Shown: positions 23,295-32,052, counted from the first letter of the stretch. The stretch is 34,714 nt of DNA from Ilumatobacteraceae bacterium (GCA_025358075.1 JANYKU010000002.1:1-34714); one strand, 5' to 3'. Numbers and translations: made by a program. Notes: generated by a model from the letters alone, not told the origin.

Positions 23295-24062
23295 TCAGCC
23301 GACCAGTTCGCGAAGGTGACGATCGAGATCGATGGTCGATGCGGGAAGCTCGTCGTCCCAAACAAACGGCTCAGCGGCGCTGCTGATCGGCGCTTCGCGC
23401 AGCGCCCGAGCCAGTAGTGCCGCACGATCGCGAGTCGAGTCGGACTTGCTGGCCAACACGATCACCCTGCCGCGATGGCGGATGACCGTCTCGCCCTTGT
23501 GGAAGACGTCGCTGACCACGCCCGCGGTGGTGACCATGACGGCATCACGCTCGAACGGGGCGAGGTCGTCGGTGTCGCAGTCGATGACCACGAAGCAGTA
23601 GGCGTCGGTCGGGGTTATGCCGAAGGCCCGGCAATGTTGGTAGATCTCCTTGAGCCGCATCCGCAGCACGGTCGGCGTTGCGAGACCGGTGACGGCGTCG
23701 AAGCACACGCCCGCGTGGGCGCCGCGCACATACCGCTCGGCCCAGCCCTCGGTGAGTGCCGCAACCGCCTCGAACGAATGCAACTCGACGCGGCGGGAGC
23801 GGCTGGTGAGCGTCGACAACGCCGCCAGCCATGGAGTGAGATGCTCGAGTGGCCAACCGAGCTCTCCGAGGGTGTTGCCGAAGCGGCGCAGGGCACCGCG
23901 CAGCCCGCGCTTGCGAAGGTGCAGCGTCTCGACCACTTCTGCCGCGGCATCGACGATCCTGAGGTCCAGCGGCTGATCCGCTTCGACCTCGATCAGCGAG
24001 AGCCACTGATCGAGCACGGTGTGCCAGTCAGTGGTGACCACGACGGGACGAAGAAGCGCCAT
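23295..24062 (-). CDS. Degenerate GGDEF-domain protein
   Basis: This is a 255-residue cytoplasmic protein. Its C-terminal half follows the GGDEF-domain layout: DAVTGL (122-127, the first strand and loop), LRMRLKEIYQH, then VVIDCD. The signature position reads RHRGRVIVL (195-203) in place of RxGGDEFxxL. The catalytic GGDEF is therefore absent, so it is probably not a cyclase; it may bind nucleotide or another protein. The N-terminal half is helical and unrecognised. Start ATG 24062 (MALLRP) or GTG 24068. It lies on the minus strand between the LDT gene and the MBL-Rieske gene. Confidence 0.75.
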   Translation of the reverse strand: MALLRPVVVTTDWHTVLDQWLSLIEVEADQPLDLRIVDAAAEVVETLHLRKRGLRGALRRFGNTLGELGWPLEHLTPWLAALSTLTSRSRRVELHSFEAVAALTEGWAERYVRGAHAGVCFDAVTGLATPTVLRMRLKEIYQHCRAFGITPTDAYCFVVIDCDTDDLAPFERDAVMVTTAGVVSDVFHKGETVIRHRGRVIVLASKSDSTRDRAALLARALREAPISSAAEPFVWDDELPASTIDLDRHLRELVG

Positions 24063-24122
24063 GAACACGTATCGGCATCATCGCCGCCGACCTTGAGCAT
24101 TCGCCCCAGCCAGTTGTCGCAG

Positions 24123-25679
24123 TCAGTTGTCGGCGCGGCGGACTCGCAGCTTGCGATCGTCGGCGTTCACACAACGCCCGGTCTCGAGATCGAATCGCCA
24201 GCCGTGCAGCGTGCACACCAGCTGGTCGTCGTCGATCTCGCCGAAGACGCTGAGATCGGCGAGGCGGTGCGGGCACAGCCGTTGGACGATGTAGTCGCCG
24301 ATGCGGATCTCTTCGCCGGCAAGCTCGTCGCGGTTCGGGTCGAGGCGTCGCATGGCTTCTGCTTCGGTGCGACGCATGCGCTCGGGTGAGAGCGACTTGA
24401 AGAAGTTGTAGAGGTACTCGTTGAACGGCCCGGCACGCCAGGCCCGGAACCGGCACGACAGGAACAGGGCGTTGCTCCAGTCGACGGCGCCTTGGGCGAC
24501 GACCGTCTCGACCAGCTCGCGCTGGATCTCGAAGCGGAAGCCGTAGTTCTCGCCGATGTATTCGCGCACCTCGCCGAAGGCGAAGTCGATGATCACATCG
24601 AGGTCGCCGGCGCGCAGCAGGCAACGGTCACCAATCGCCTTGCGCAGTGTCGGGGCCATCGCCAGCAAGGGCTCCCACCATGCCTTCAGCGTTGCCAGGA
24701 GGTCGGTGCTGGGCAGTGCCCAGCCGCGGTGCATGTCGGTGAGCCACGGCATCCAGTCGGCCTGATAGTGGCGGAGGTACTCGGCCTTGTGATCGAAGAT
24801 CTCGGCAACCGAGTCGTCGGGGATCGGATGCGTGACGGTGATCGAGTCGGTCGTGATATCGATGGCCGTGCCGGGAATCGCCAGCACACCTTGATGCCCC
24901 GCTGCGGCCAGCCGTTCGAGGAAGCTGCGCTGGTCGGGGAAGATGCTCAGCTCGTCGCCGGTGATCACGTTGAAGCGGAACAGCTCGGGGTCGAGGAACG
25001 CCGGCGGCCCGGCGCTGGGCACGACCGCCTTGGCGCCGATCGCCTCGACGTACCGCATCGCCCTGGCGAACTGGCTGGTGACCTTGGCGTCGACGAGCTC
25101 GCGCATGCGTTGCGGCGTCTCCTCGTAGACCATCGGATACCAGATCGCGCCGCTGTACTGGAGCCAGTGCAGGTCGACGCGACCGTGGGCGCGCAGCGCG
25201 TCGAGGTCGTCGGTGCGGCAGTCGTTCTGGTTGACGAGTCGAGCCGTGCCGTCGCTGACGACGAGCGCCGAGTCGCCACCGGGACCGTCGGTGATGCTGG
25301 TCTCGACATGGATCGCGATCCGCAAGTTGGGGCCGAGCGCCAGCTCCTCGCCATCGTTGGTTCGAATGATGTTGTCGAAGCCGAACGAGCGGATCTTGCG
25401 CTCCAACTCGCGAGTCGGAAACCCGGGGATGAGCACGCGTGTGCTGCGATCGACGTGGTTGGCGAGCCAGGCCTCGTCGAGGTGGTCAGCGTGGAGGTGG
25501 GAGATGTAGAGGAACGTCGGGTGCTCGATGCGCTCCATCAACTCGGCGGGCAGCTGGTCGTTGCGCGGGAACACGAACCACGATCCGAAGAAGGCGGGGA
25601 GAAACCACGGATCGCACAGGATCGAGCCGTCGACGGTATCGATCAGGATGCCGGCGTGGCCGACGGAGGTAGCGCGCAT
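24123..25679 (-). CDS. Metallo-beta-lactamase fold / Rieske [2Fe-2S] fusion protein
   Basis: This is a 518-residue two-domain protein. The N-terminal half is an MBL-fold hydrolase, with HLHADH at residues 61-66 as the HxHxDH zinc motif and an UlaG-like layout. The C-terminal end is a Rieske iron-sulfur domain: CPH (C469, H471) and CTLH (C489, H492). The MBL-plus-Rieske combination resembles CMP-Neu5Ac hydroxylase, but there the Rieske domain comes first. The middle (WWEPLLAMAPTLRKAIG and so on) is helical and unrecognised. Substrate and redox partner are unknown. It starts at ATG 25679; a GC-rich hairpin lies upstream. Confidence 0.87.
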   Translation of the reverse strand: MRATSVGHAGILIDTVDGSILCDPWFLPAFFGSWFVFPRNDQLPAELMERIEHPTFLYISHLHADHLDEAWLANHVDRSTRVLIPGFPTRELERKIRSFGFDNIIRTNDGEELALGPNLRIAIHVETSITDGPGGDSALVVSDGTARLVNQNDCRTDDLDALRAHGRVDLHWLQYSGAIWYPMVYEETPQRMRELVDAKVTSQFARAMRYVEAIGAKAVVPSAGPPAFLDPELFRFNVITGDELSIFPDQRSFLERLAAAGHQGVLAIPGTAIDITTDSITVTHPIPDDSVAEIFDHKAEYLRHYQADWMPWLTDMHRGWALPSTDLLATLKAWWEPLLAMAPTLRKAIGDRCLLRAGDLDVIIDFAFGEVREYIGENYGFRFEIQRELVETVVAQGAVDWSNALFLSCRFRAWRAGPFNEYLYNFFKSLSPERMRRTEAEAMRRLDPNRDELAGEEIRIGDYIVQRLCPHRLADLSVFGEIDDDQLVCTLHGWRFDLETGRCVNADDRKLRVRRADN

Positions 25680-25722
25680 TCGAGTCGAGGCTAGTGAGCG
25701 TTCGCCGAGGATCGGCGGCGTC

Positions 25723-25740
25723 GCCCGCGCGGTCGCGGGC
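25723..25740. terminator. GC-rich hairpin between genes
   Basis: GCCCGCG-CGGT-CGCGGGC is a perfect seven-pair stem with a four-base loop, 12 bases past the stop of the DUF2510 gene (minus strand). No T-run follows. It could be a factor-assisted terminator. Confidence 0.35.
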
Positions 25741-25751
25741 CGGCGGCTACG

Positions 25752-26375
25752 TCAGGCGACGGGCGGGTCGGTGAACTGCTGGCCGGTGCGAGACACGTGC
25801 TCGGTCCACGTCGAGCCATCCCAGTAGCGAAGCTCGAAGCGGCCCGCAGGGTCGGCGTACCAACCGGCTGGGACTGCGGGAGTTGGTGCCGGTGCGGCGG
25901 CGGCGGGAGCAGCAGCCGGCGCGACAGCCGTGGGGCCCGTGGACGGGCCGGCGGCTGCAGGAGTGGAGGCCGCCGACGACGGCGTGAGCGACGGTTGATA
26001 GGTGGTGGTCGGCTCGGCAGCGGCCGCCGGTTGCGCGGCGGGCTCCGGGGTGGGCGACGCGGGCTCGGGTGCGATCGCCCAGCCCGACGGCTCGTTGGCC
26101 GGCTTGGTCTCCGCCTCGATCTTGACCGGCTCGGGCTCGGGCTTGGCGGCCTCGGGCTCGACGGTCTCGGCCGACGTCGCTTCCTTCTCGACGACTTCAG
26201 CTTCCTTCTTTGGTGCTGCTGCTACGTCGCGTTCGCGGCAGACGTAAGCCGTGACGTCGCCGCCAGTTGGGACGATGGCGACAACCGACCAACCCTCCGC
26301 AGCCTTGGCGGTGAGCTTGGTGGCGAGAGCCGACGGGTCGTAGGACGAGGCGCTGATCGATTCGAATTCCTGCAT
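25752..26375 (-). CDS. DUF2510 protein with Pro/Ala-rich linker
   Basis: The protein has 207 residues. The N-terminal about 48 residues have a DUF4177-like pattern (ATKLTAKAAEGWSVVAIVPTGGDV). A long Glu/Pro/Ala linker (about 55-165) leads to the C-terminal DUF2510 motif AGWYADPAGRFELRYWDGSTWTEHV. DUF2510 occurs widely in actinobacterial envelope-related proteins; its function is not established. No signal peptide or membrane helix is visible. Start ATG 26375. Confidence 0.85.
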   Translation of the reverse strand: MQEFESISASSYDPSALATKLTAKAAEGWSVVAIVPTGGDVTAYVCRERDVAAAPKKEAEVVEKEATSAETVEPEAAKPEPEPVKIEAETKPANEPSGWAIAPEPASPTPEPAAQPAAAAEPTTTYQPSLTPSSAASTPAAAGPSTGPTAVAPAAAPAAAAPAPTPAVPAGWYADPAGRFELRYWDGSTWTEHVSRTGQQFTDPPVA

Positions 26376-26455
26376 GGAGCGAGAGCGTAGTGTTCGCGAG
26401 ACCCTCTGCGAATAACGCTGGCGGCAGTTCTTCGTCGCCCGTTCTGCGGCGTGCC

Positions 26456-27133
26456 TCAGCTCGGCAGCACCAGGGCGTGTACGTCGGTGTCGGCGGGCGC
26501 GCCGTCGTAGACCAGCTGGCCGTCACGGAGCGCCAACAACCGGCCCACACGTGTCACGAAGCTCAGCTCGTGGGTGGCGATCAACATGGTCGCCCCGCGC
26601 TGCGATGCGGCTTGGAACATGGTGAGCAAGGCCTGCTTACCGGGTTCGTCGAGCCCGACGAACGGCTCGTCGACCAACATCAACTTGAACGGCCGGATGA
26701 AGGCGAGCGTGATTGCGGCCTTCTGACGCAGGCCGCGGCTGAACGTGGTGGGGATGTCATCGCGACGCTGCGTGAGGCCGATCTGGTCGAGCAGTTGCTC
26801 GGCGCGATCTTCCCACTGGGTGACGCCGTGCAGTCGGGCGACGAACTCGAGGTGCTCCCAGAGCGAGAGATCGTCGTAGAACGTGGGCGTGTCGCTGAGC
26901 CACGAGACGAGGCGCCGCGCCTCTTGGCTGCCGGCCGCGTGACGGCCGATCCGTACCGAGCCATCGGTGGGGTCGAGCAAGCCGGCGGCCATCTTCATCA
27001 GCGTCGTCTTGCCGCTGCCGTTGTGACCGACCAGGGCCACGTTGGCGCCGCTGTCGACCTTGAACGTCAACGGTTCGAGCGCCGGGCGATCGCCGTACGA
27101 CTTGGTCAGTTGGCGCGTTGACAGTTCGGTCAT
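26456..27133 (-). CDS. ABC transporter ATP-binding protein
   Basis: This 225-residue ATPase has Walker A at GHNGSGKTT (36-44), signature FSRGLRQK (131-138; a variant of LSGGQ with GLRQ), Walker B LMLVDEP (151-157) and switch histidine in ATHE (H188). It pairs with the permease encoded just upstream (ATGA, four-base overlap). The form resembles single-subunit ATPases of drug, heme or antibiotic exporter-like ABC systems. It is the last gene of a minus-strand overlap train that includes larB and larC. Confidence 0.94.
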   Translation of the reverse strand: MTELSTRQLTKSYGDRPALEPLTFKVDSGANVALVGHNGSGKTTLMKMAAGLLDPTDGSVRIGRHAAGSQEARRLVSWLSDTPTFYDDLSLWEHLEFVARLHGVTQWEDRAEQLLDQIGLTQRRDDIPTTFSRGLRQKAAITLAFIRPFKLMLVDEPFVGLDEPGKQALLTMFQAASQRGATMLIATHELSFVTRVGRLLALRDGQLVYDGAPADTDVHALVLPS

Positions 27134-28803
27134 GCGGTGCTCCGCTGTTTGTAGGACTGGCCGTCAGACATGAACTTGCGGAACGTGCGCTTCCACCGAT
27201 CACGCCTGCGCACCCAGACGGTGATGAGGGCGGCGAGCAGTGCCGCACCGATGGCGCCACGAATCGCGCCGCCGATCGCCGAGGTGTGCAGCGTCTCGGC
27301 GTGCCGCACGAACAAGATGGTGCTCGCAGCGAGTGCGCTGACGAGGATGGGGAGACCGACCCGGAACGCACTGGCCATTCCGGCCATCTCCGGCGGAATG
27401 AACGCTTGCTGCGTGTTGCGCGTGGGATCGGGCGCGTCGCGCACGATGCTGACCACCCCGCCCGCTGCGCCGGCCACAACGGTCGGAAGGGCGAGGATCG
27501 CGGCCGGTACGATCGCCCGAGTGCCGAGCACGGCGACCGCGGCCGCGGCAGTGACGGCGGCGAACGGGATCAGCGCGACAGCCGGGGCGATCAGGTGGCG
27601 CACCAGCAACTCGCCGCGCTCGATCGGCAAGCTGTCGGTGCGGTCGGGCTGGTCGACTTCTTGTGACAGCGGCTCCATCGCCTCGAGACCGAGCAGGAAC
27701 AGCATCAGCGCCGTGCCGATCAATGCCGGCGAGGTGCCGCGCATGACCATCGCCTGGAACACGCCGGCCATCGCCGCGAAGGCGGTCATCCGCACCAGTC
27801 GCGTTGCCGGGAATCGGGCGACGCTGGCAATGCCGCGGCGTGGAATCGGGGGAGTGATCCACCGTGGCACCGGTACCCACGGATTGCCCCGCGTCTGCTC
27901 TTGGTTGAGCTGTCGGCGCAGCAGGATCACCGTGCGAAGGTCTTGCATGGTGACGGCGAAGCGCAGTTGGGCGACGAGGCTGCTTCGCCGGGCCAGTGCA
28001 TCGAGCGATGTCAGTTGCAAGAGGGTGACTCCGGCCATCAACACGATCGCGGCCACTGCGAACGCGGAGAGATCGACGAGGTTCTGTCGCCACCCCCACA
28101 TCGCCAGGCTGCCGGCAGTGTTGGTGGGGCCGGGGATGTGCCAGGCGAGCGCGGCACCCTGCCACGCCACGACGGTCAGGCCGATCGTGGTCGCGATCCA
28201 CAGCGGGAGTCGAATGGCGTGCGCCACCAGTGCAGTGCCGGCCCACAGCATCGCTGTGGTGATTCCGAACACCGCGCCGCTGGCAGCCCAGGCGACGGGC
28301 GTGCCCGGCAGGCGCCGTCCGGCGAGCTGGCCGACGATCGCGCCGAAGGTGGCGGCGAGGTACGCGGAGCTGCGCACTCGTTGCACCACGGGTCGCAGCA
28401 ACGCTCTCGTTCGATCGACCGGTGACAGCATGACGTAGGCGACGTCGGCGGCTTCGAGCGCCAGCGGGCCACCTTGCGCACCGCTACGAACCGCGGCGAG
28501 GAAGGCGAGCGCCGTGATCATGCCGATCAGCGCCGGGCCGTTGCGGGCGACGTCGGCGACGGCCGAGTTGGAGACCGTGGTATCGGTGATCGAGCTGCTG
28601 ATCCACAGCACCGTGCCGCCGCCGAACAGGGCGACGAGGTAGACGCGGTAGGCGGCGTCGAACCACTCGATGTCGCCGAGGCGGTGACGCTTGCGTCGGC
28701 GTCGCAGGTCGTGAAGCACGTCGAGGGCTTGGCGTGCGCCTTCCGCATCGAAGGCCTCGCTGGTATTGATGTTGTCGATGTTGTCGAGTGCGTCGTCAGT
28801 CAC
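27130..28803 (-). CDS. ABC transporter permease, large multi-helix protein
   Basis: This 557-residue integral membrane protein has many hydrophobic helices, including AAYRVYLVALFGGGTVLWI, PALIGMITALAFLAAV and several in the C-terminal half. The N-terminus is charged (MTDDALDNIDNINTSE, then RRRRKRHRLG). It is consistent with an ABC-2-type exporter permease. Start GTG 28803 overlaps the rhodanese gene end by eight bases; its stop overlaps the ATPase start. Substrate is unknown; position in the lar operon invites a link to nickel, sulfur or cofactor export, which is only inference. Confidence 0.85.
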   Translation of the reverse strand: MTDDALDNIDNINTSEAFDAEGARQALDVLHDLRRRRKRHRLGDIEWFDAAYRVYLVALFGGGTVLWISSSITDTTVSNSAVADVARNGPALIGMITALAFLAAVRSGAQGGPLALEAADVAYVMLSPVDRTRALLRPVVQRVRSSAYLAATFGAIVGQLAGRRLPGTPVAWAASGAVFGITTAMLWAGTALVAHAIRLPLWIATTIGLTVVAWQGAALAWHIPGPTNTAGSLAMWGWRQNLVDLSAFAVAAIVLMAGVTLLQLTSLDALARRSSLVAQLRFAVTMQDLRTVILLRRQLNQEQTRGNPWVPVPRWITPPIPRRGIASVARFPATRLVRMTAFAAMAGVFQAMVMRGTSPALIGTALMLFLLGLEAMEPLSQEVDQPDRTDSLPIERGELLVRHLIAPAVALIPFAAVTAAAAVAVLGTRAIVPAAILALPTVVAGAAGGVVSIVRDAPDPTRNTQQAFIPPEMAGMASAFRVGLPILVSALAASTILFVRHAETLHTSAIGGAIRGAIGAALLAALITVWVRRRDRWKRTFRKFMSDGQSYKQRSTA

Positions 28804-29620
28804 CGGTGGCGGCCTCGCGGTTCGGGTCGGCGGACCAACCCGACCAACTGGCGACGTAGAGCCGTGGCGTGCCGAGCCCGACGTGCTCCATGGCCAGGAT
28901 GTTCACGCACGCGCTGACTCCGGACCCGCAGTAGGCGACGGCCTCGTTGCCGTCGTCGACGCCCAACTGCCGGAAGTGATCGCGGAGCTCGTCGGCGGAA
29001 CGAGGCATGGCCTCGGCGTCGAGCACATCGGCCCAATAGGCGCAGCGCGCCCCGGGGATGTGCCCCGCCCGTTTGTCGATCTGAGCAACCTCGCCCCTGA
29101 ACCTCTCGTGCGATCGGGCATCGAGCACGGCCCCGCCGGCTGCGGCGACCTGTGCCGCATCGTCGGCGTTGGCCAGGCGATCATTGGGCCATTCCTGGGC
29201 GTCGAACCGAGTCGGTGTCGGGACGCGGCCCGGACCGGTTTCGATCGGACCGTTCCAGGCGCCGAGCCCGCCGGCGAGCACTGTGGCATCGCAGCCGAGC
29301 ATCCGAAGCATCACGACCAGTCTTCCAGCAGTCAGCCCTCCGGTGTCGTCGTAGGCGATGACAAGGCTGCCGTTGGTGATGCCGAGCAAACCCATCGCCG
29401 CAGCGAAGGCGGCAGGCTCGGGGAATGGGTGCCGGCCTTCGATGGGTGGACGGCCCGTTGCCGCCAGCTGCCGGTCGAGGTCGACCCACAACGCGCCGGG
29501 CAGGTGGCCTGCTTCGAATGCCGCCCGACCATCGCGCCCGTCGAGGTACCAACGAACGTCAGCCAACACGGCTTCGGGGTGGGCATCGACGAATTGAGTG
29601 TCGACGAAGGGCGTGATCAT
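28796..29620 (-). CDS. sseA: Tandem-rhodanese sulfurtransferase
   Basis: This 274-residue protein has two rhodanese domains. The second has the catalytic cysteine in YCGSGVSA (C231), the CGSGVT-like loop of thiosulfate or 3-mercaptopyruvate sulfurtransferases. The first lacks a cysteine at the equivalent position (AYDDTGG). It transfers sulfane sulfur to thiols or acceptors. The start is ATG 29620, overlapping the larC stop (ATGA); the frame extends to 29800 only as larC shadow. This tight link with larC is unusual. The gene symbol is by family resemblance only. Confidence 0.9.
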   Translation of the reverse strand: MITPFVDTQFVDAHPEAVLADVRWYLDGRDGRAAFEAGHLPGALWVDLDRQLAATGRPPIEGRHPFPEPAAFAAAMGLLGITNGSLVIAYDDTGGLTAGRLVVMLRMLGCDATVLAGGLGAWNGPIETGPGRVPTPTRFDAQEWPNDRLANADDAAQVAAAGGAVLDARSHERFRGEVAQIDKRAGHIPGARCAYWADVLDAEAMPRSADELRDHFRQLGVDDGNEAVAYCGSGVSACVNILAMEHVGLGTPRLYVASWSGWSADPNREAATGD

Positions 29621-30810
29621 TGGGTGTCTCGTTCTGCGAGGGCGGCTGCTTCGGCAAGTACGTCGCGCAGTGGACGGCCTAGTGCGGCAGCGGCGACCGC
29701 GGCATCGTCGTATTCGACCTTCACGCGACCGAGGGCGACCTTGGCGCGCACCGTATGACCGTCGATGATCACCTGGCGCTCGCTGCGTTGTTGCGGCCAT
29801 CGCCGCATCTCGGTGCCGCGCAGGCCCAGCGACCCGGTCTCGCGCAGGAGCAGCGCGCCGATCAGCGTCTCGGCCGACGGGTCGCAGAGGGCATGCACGG
29901 TGTGTGCCGGGCGACCCTTCTTCATCACGATCGGCGTCGCCCAGGCATCGTGCGCGCCGGCGGCCATGAGCACCGCGATGGTGTGGGCGATCACCTCACC
30001 GGTGGCGTCGTCGACGTTGGTCTCGAGCAGCCGCACTGGTTGGCCGGGCTCGGGCATGGCGGTTGGTGCGATGGCGTCGCCGATCACGACCTGCACGACG
30101 TTGGGCCGGCCGGGGATGTCGGCACTGCCCGCGCCGTAGCCGACCGAGGTGACGTTGATCGCCGGCATCGGGCCGAACTCATCGGCGAGCGCGCACATCA
30201 AGGCAACGCCGGTGGGCGTGGCCAGTTCCTTGGGGTCGTCGATGCCGCGGCTCGGGGCATTTCGGCGGGCCAGCAACTCGGTGACAGCAGGGGCCGGGTT
30301 CGGGAGCTGACCGTGGGCGGCGAGCACCGTGCCTTCGCCGACGGTGATCGAGCTGCACACGATGCGGTCGACACCGAGCGACTCGAGGGCCGCGCAGCTG
30401 CCGACGATGTCGACGATCGCGTCGATCGATCCGACCTCGTGGAACTCGACGTCGTCGGCAGGCACTCGATGCATGGCCCCCTCGACGTCGGCCAGCAGCT
30501 GGAAGGTGCGCTGGGCGCGGTCGCGGACCCGCTCGGGCAGATCGGCGGCATCGATCAGCTCGCGGATCGAACGGTAGGCCCGATGGGTCTGACCATCGTG
30601 GTCGTGTTCGTCGTGCACGACGACGTGAGCTTGCGTCGCACCGATTCCGCAACGAGTCACCGCTTCGAAGGTGAGTGCGTAGTCGGTGAGGTCGAGCCTG
30701 CCGACGACGTCGGCGATCATCATCGGGTCGGCACCGGCGTCGACCAAGGCGGACATGGTCATGTCGCCGGCCGTGCCGGCGAAACAGTGGAACCATGCGC
30801 TTCGGGTCAC
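29617..30810 (-). CDS. larC: LarC nickel-pincer cofactor nickel insertase
   Basis: This 397-residue LarC is the last enzyme of nickel-pincer nucleotide synthesis; it inserts nickel in a CTP-dependent step. N-terminal WFHCFAGTAGDM is the start motif, followed by a His/Asp-rich patch HDEHDHD (66-72) that probably binds metal, then FHEVGSIDAIVDIVG. The C-terminal part contains LLETNVDDATGE. Both halves are on one reading frame, unlike lactobacilli where a programmed frameshift joins larC1 and larC2. Start GTG 30810 overlaps the larB stop (GTGA). No LarA or LarE is in the window. Confidence 0.94.
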   Translation of the reverse strand: MTRSAWFHCFAGTAGDMTMSALVDAGADPMMIADVVGRLDLTDYALTFEAVTRCGIGATQAHVVVHDEHDHDGQTHRAYRSIRELIDAADLPERVRDRAQRTFQLLADVEGAMHRVPADDVEFHEVGSIDAIVDIVGSCAALESLGVDRIVCSSITVGEGTVLAAHGQLPNPAPAVTELLARRNAPSRGIDDPKELATPTGVALMCALADEFGPMPAINVTSVGYGAGSADIPGRPNVVQVVIGDAIAPTAMPEPGQPVRLLETNVDDATGEVIAHTIAVLMAAGAHDAWATPIVMKKGRPAHTVHALCDPSAETLIGALLLRETGSLGLRGTEMRRWPQQRSERQVIIDGHTVRAKVALGRVKVEYDDAAVAAAALGRPLRDVLAEAAALAERDTQ

Positions 30811-31544
30811 TGCATCATTCTGGCGATCGCGCACGCCGCTCCAAACCCGTTGTCGATTCCGACCACCGTCACGCCGCTGGCACATGAGGCGTGCATGGCC
30901 AGCAGCGCGGTGATGCCGTCGAAGCTGGAGCCGTAGCCGACGCTGGTCGGCACGGCCACGACCGGCGCGCTGGTGAGGCCGCCGATCACGCTGGCGAGTG
31001 CGCCCTCCATACCGGCGATCACGATCACCGCGTCGGCGGACGTGACGCGATCGAGGTGGGCGAGCAAGCGGTGCAGCCCGGAGACGCCGATGTCGCTGAG
31101 TCGATCGGGATCGAACCCGTAGGCGCGCAACGTGAGCACACATTCGTCGACAACGGGAGCGTCGCTGGAGCCTGCACTGGCAACGAGCACACGCGCAGCG
31201 CGGTGCGCTTCCGGCCGGCGCCAAAGGGCCGCGTTGGTCACCCGCTCGGCGGGACCGTGCGCGGCGCCGACGGCGTCGAGTTGTGCTGCGTCGGCTCGGG
31301 TGAGCAGCACCGGGCCGACTCCGTTGGTCAGCAGTTCGCCGACGATCTCCACGCATTGGTCGACGCTCTTGCCGCGGCCGTAGACAGCCTCCGGCATACC
31401 TTGGCGAAGGGCGCGATGGTGATCGACGAGTGCGTCGCCGACCTCGGCGAACGGCAGGCGGCGCAGACGCTCGACGGCTGCGTCGGCTTCAACGGTGCCA
31501 CTGCGGACGTCGTCGATCAGTTGGCGCAGTGCAGCTTCGTCCAC
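30807..31544 (-). CDS. larB: LarB nickel-pincer cofactor carboxylase/hydrolase
   Basis: This 245-residue protein carries out the first step of nickel-pincer synthesis: carboxylation of nicotinic acid adenine dinucleotide with AMP release. The C-terminal AIR-carboxylase-like core shows VLVASAGSSDAPVVDE, GVSGLHRLL, VIVIAGMEGALASVIGG and VPTSVGYG, hallmarks of LarB. The N-terminus (LRQLIDDVRSGTVEADAAVERLRRLPF) is also typical. I start it at the GTG at 31544; upstream residues in the frame come from the end of the preceding gene region. It begins 19 bases after the stop of the cNMP-binding gene. Confidence 0.94.
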   Translation of the reverse strand: MDEAALRQLIDDVRSGTVEADAAVERLRRLPFAEVGDALVDHHRALRQGMPEAVYGRGKSVDQCVEIVGELLTNGVGPVLLTRADAAQLDAVGAAHGPAERVTNAALWRRPEAHRAARVLVASAGSSDAPVVDECVLTLRAYGFDPDRLSDIGVSGLHRLLAHLDRVTSADAVIVIAGMEGALASVIGGLTSAPVVAVPTSVGYGSSFDGITALLAMHASCASGVTVVGIDNGFGAACAIARMMQ

Positions 31545-31563
31545 CGCACCATTGTGGCGGCGA

Positions 31564-32052
31564 TCAGCGCCAGGTTTCCAACGCTTCGAGAAAAGCGTCG
31601 CCGGGGATCCGCAGAACTTCCCCACGCTCGGCACAACACACCGTCGCAGTGCGAGGCACGGCGTAGAGCACCCCGAGCTCGCCGAACGAAGCGCCGGCGC
31701 GCAGGCTGCGGATGAAGTCGGGAGTCTCGCCGAAATGGCTGATCGACACCTCGAACCGGCCGTCGAGGATGAAGAAGACGTCGTCGCTGCGCTCGCCTTG
31801 GCGGGTGATCACCTCGCCAGCGTTGACGGACTGGCGCTGCGTTGTGTCGGCCAACGTATGCAGTCCGGCGGGGGTGACGAAGCGCAGCGACGGGATGGTG
31901 CCGAGTAGGGCGGCGACTGGTTTCGACGAGTGGTCGAGGATCGGCGGATGGGCGTAGGGCATCAGCGCGTCGTGGGGCTTGCCGAAGCCGGAGTGCGCCC
32001 TGCGGTACCAGGATCGTGTGCTGGTCCGTGTGTCGTTGTCGGTCACGCTCAT
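31564..32052 (-). CDS. Small cyclic-nucleotide-binding-domain protein
   Basis: This 162-residue protein consists of a CRP-like cNMP-binding domain (VNAGEVITRQGERSDDVFFILDG; FGELGVLYAVPRTATV, with the phosphate-binding FGEL and PRTA segments intact). There is no DNA-binding domain after it, and the N-terminal 50 or so residues are unrecognised. It may act as an allosteric sensor or bind a partner. Start ATG 32052, with AGGGGA upstream, or ATG 32079; the frame stays open to 32379 as shadow. It stands 19 bases before larB on the same strand, so it could be cotranscribed with the lar genes. Confidence 0.8.
   Translation of the reverse strand: MSVTDNDTRTSTRSWYRRAHSGFGKPHDALMPYAHPPILDHSSKPVAALLGTIPSLRFVTPAGLHTLADTTQRQSVNAGEVITRQGERSDDVFFILDGRFEVSISHFGETPDFIRSLRAGASFGELGVLYAVPRTATVCCAERGEVLRIPGDAFLEALETWR

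Noticed and set aside
24492-25694. Plus-strand 400-codon ORF opposite the MBL-Rieske gene
   Set aside because: Antisense of a gene with intact zinc and iron-sulfur motifs.
29755-30936. Plus-strand 393-codon ORF opposite larC
   Set aside because: Antisense of larC; no domain or ribosome-binding site.
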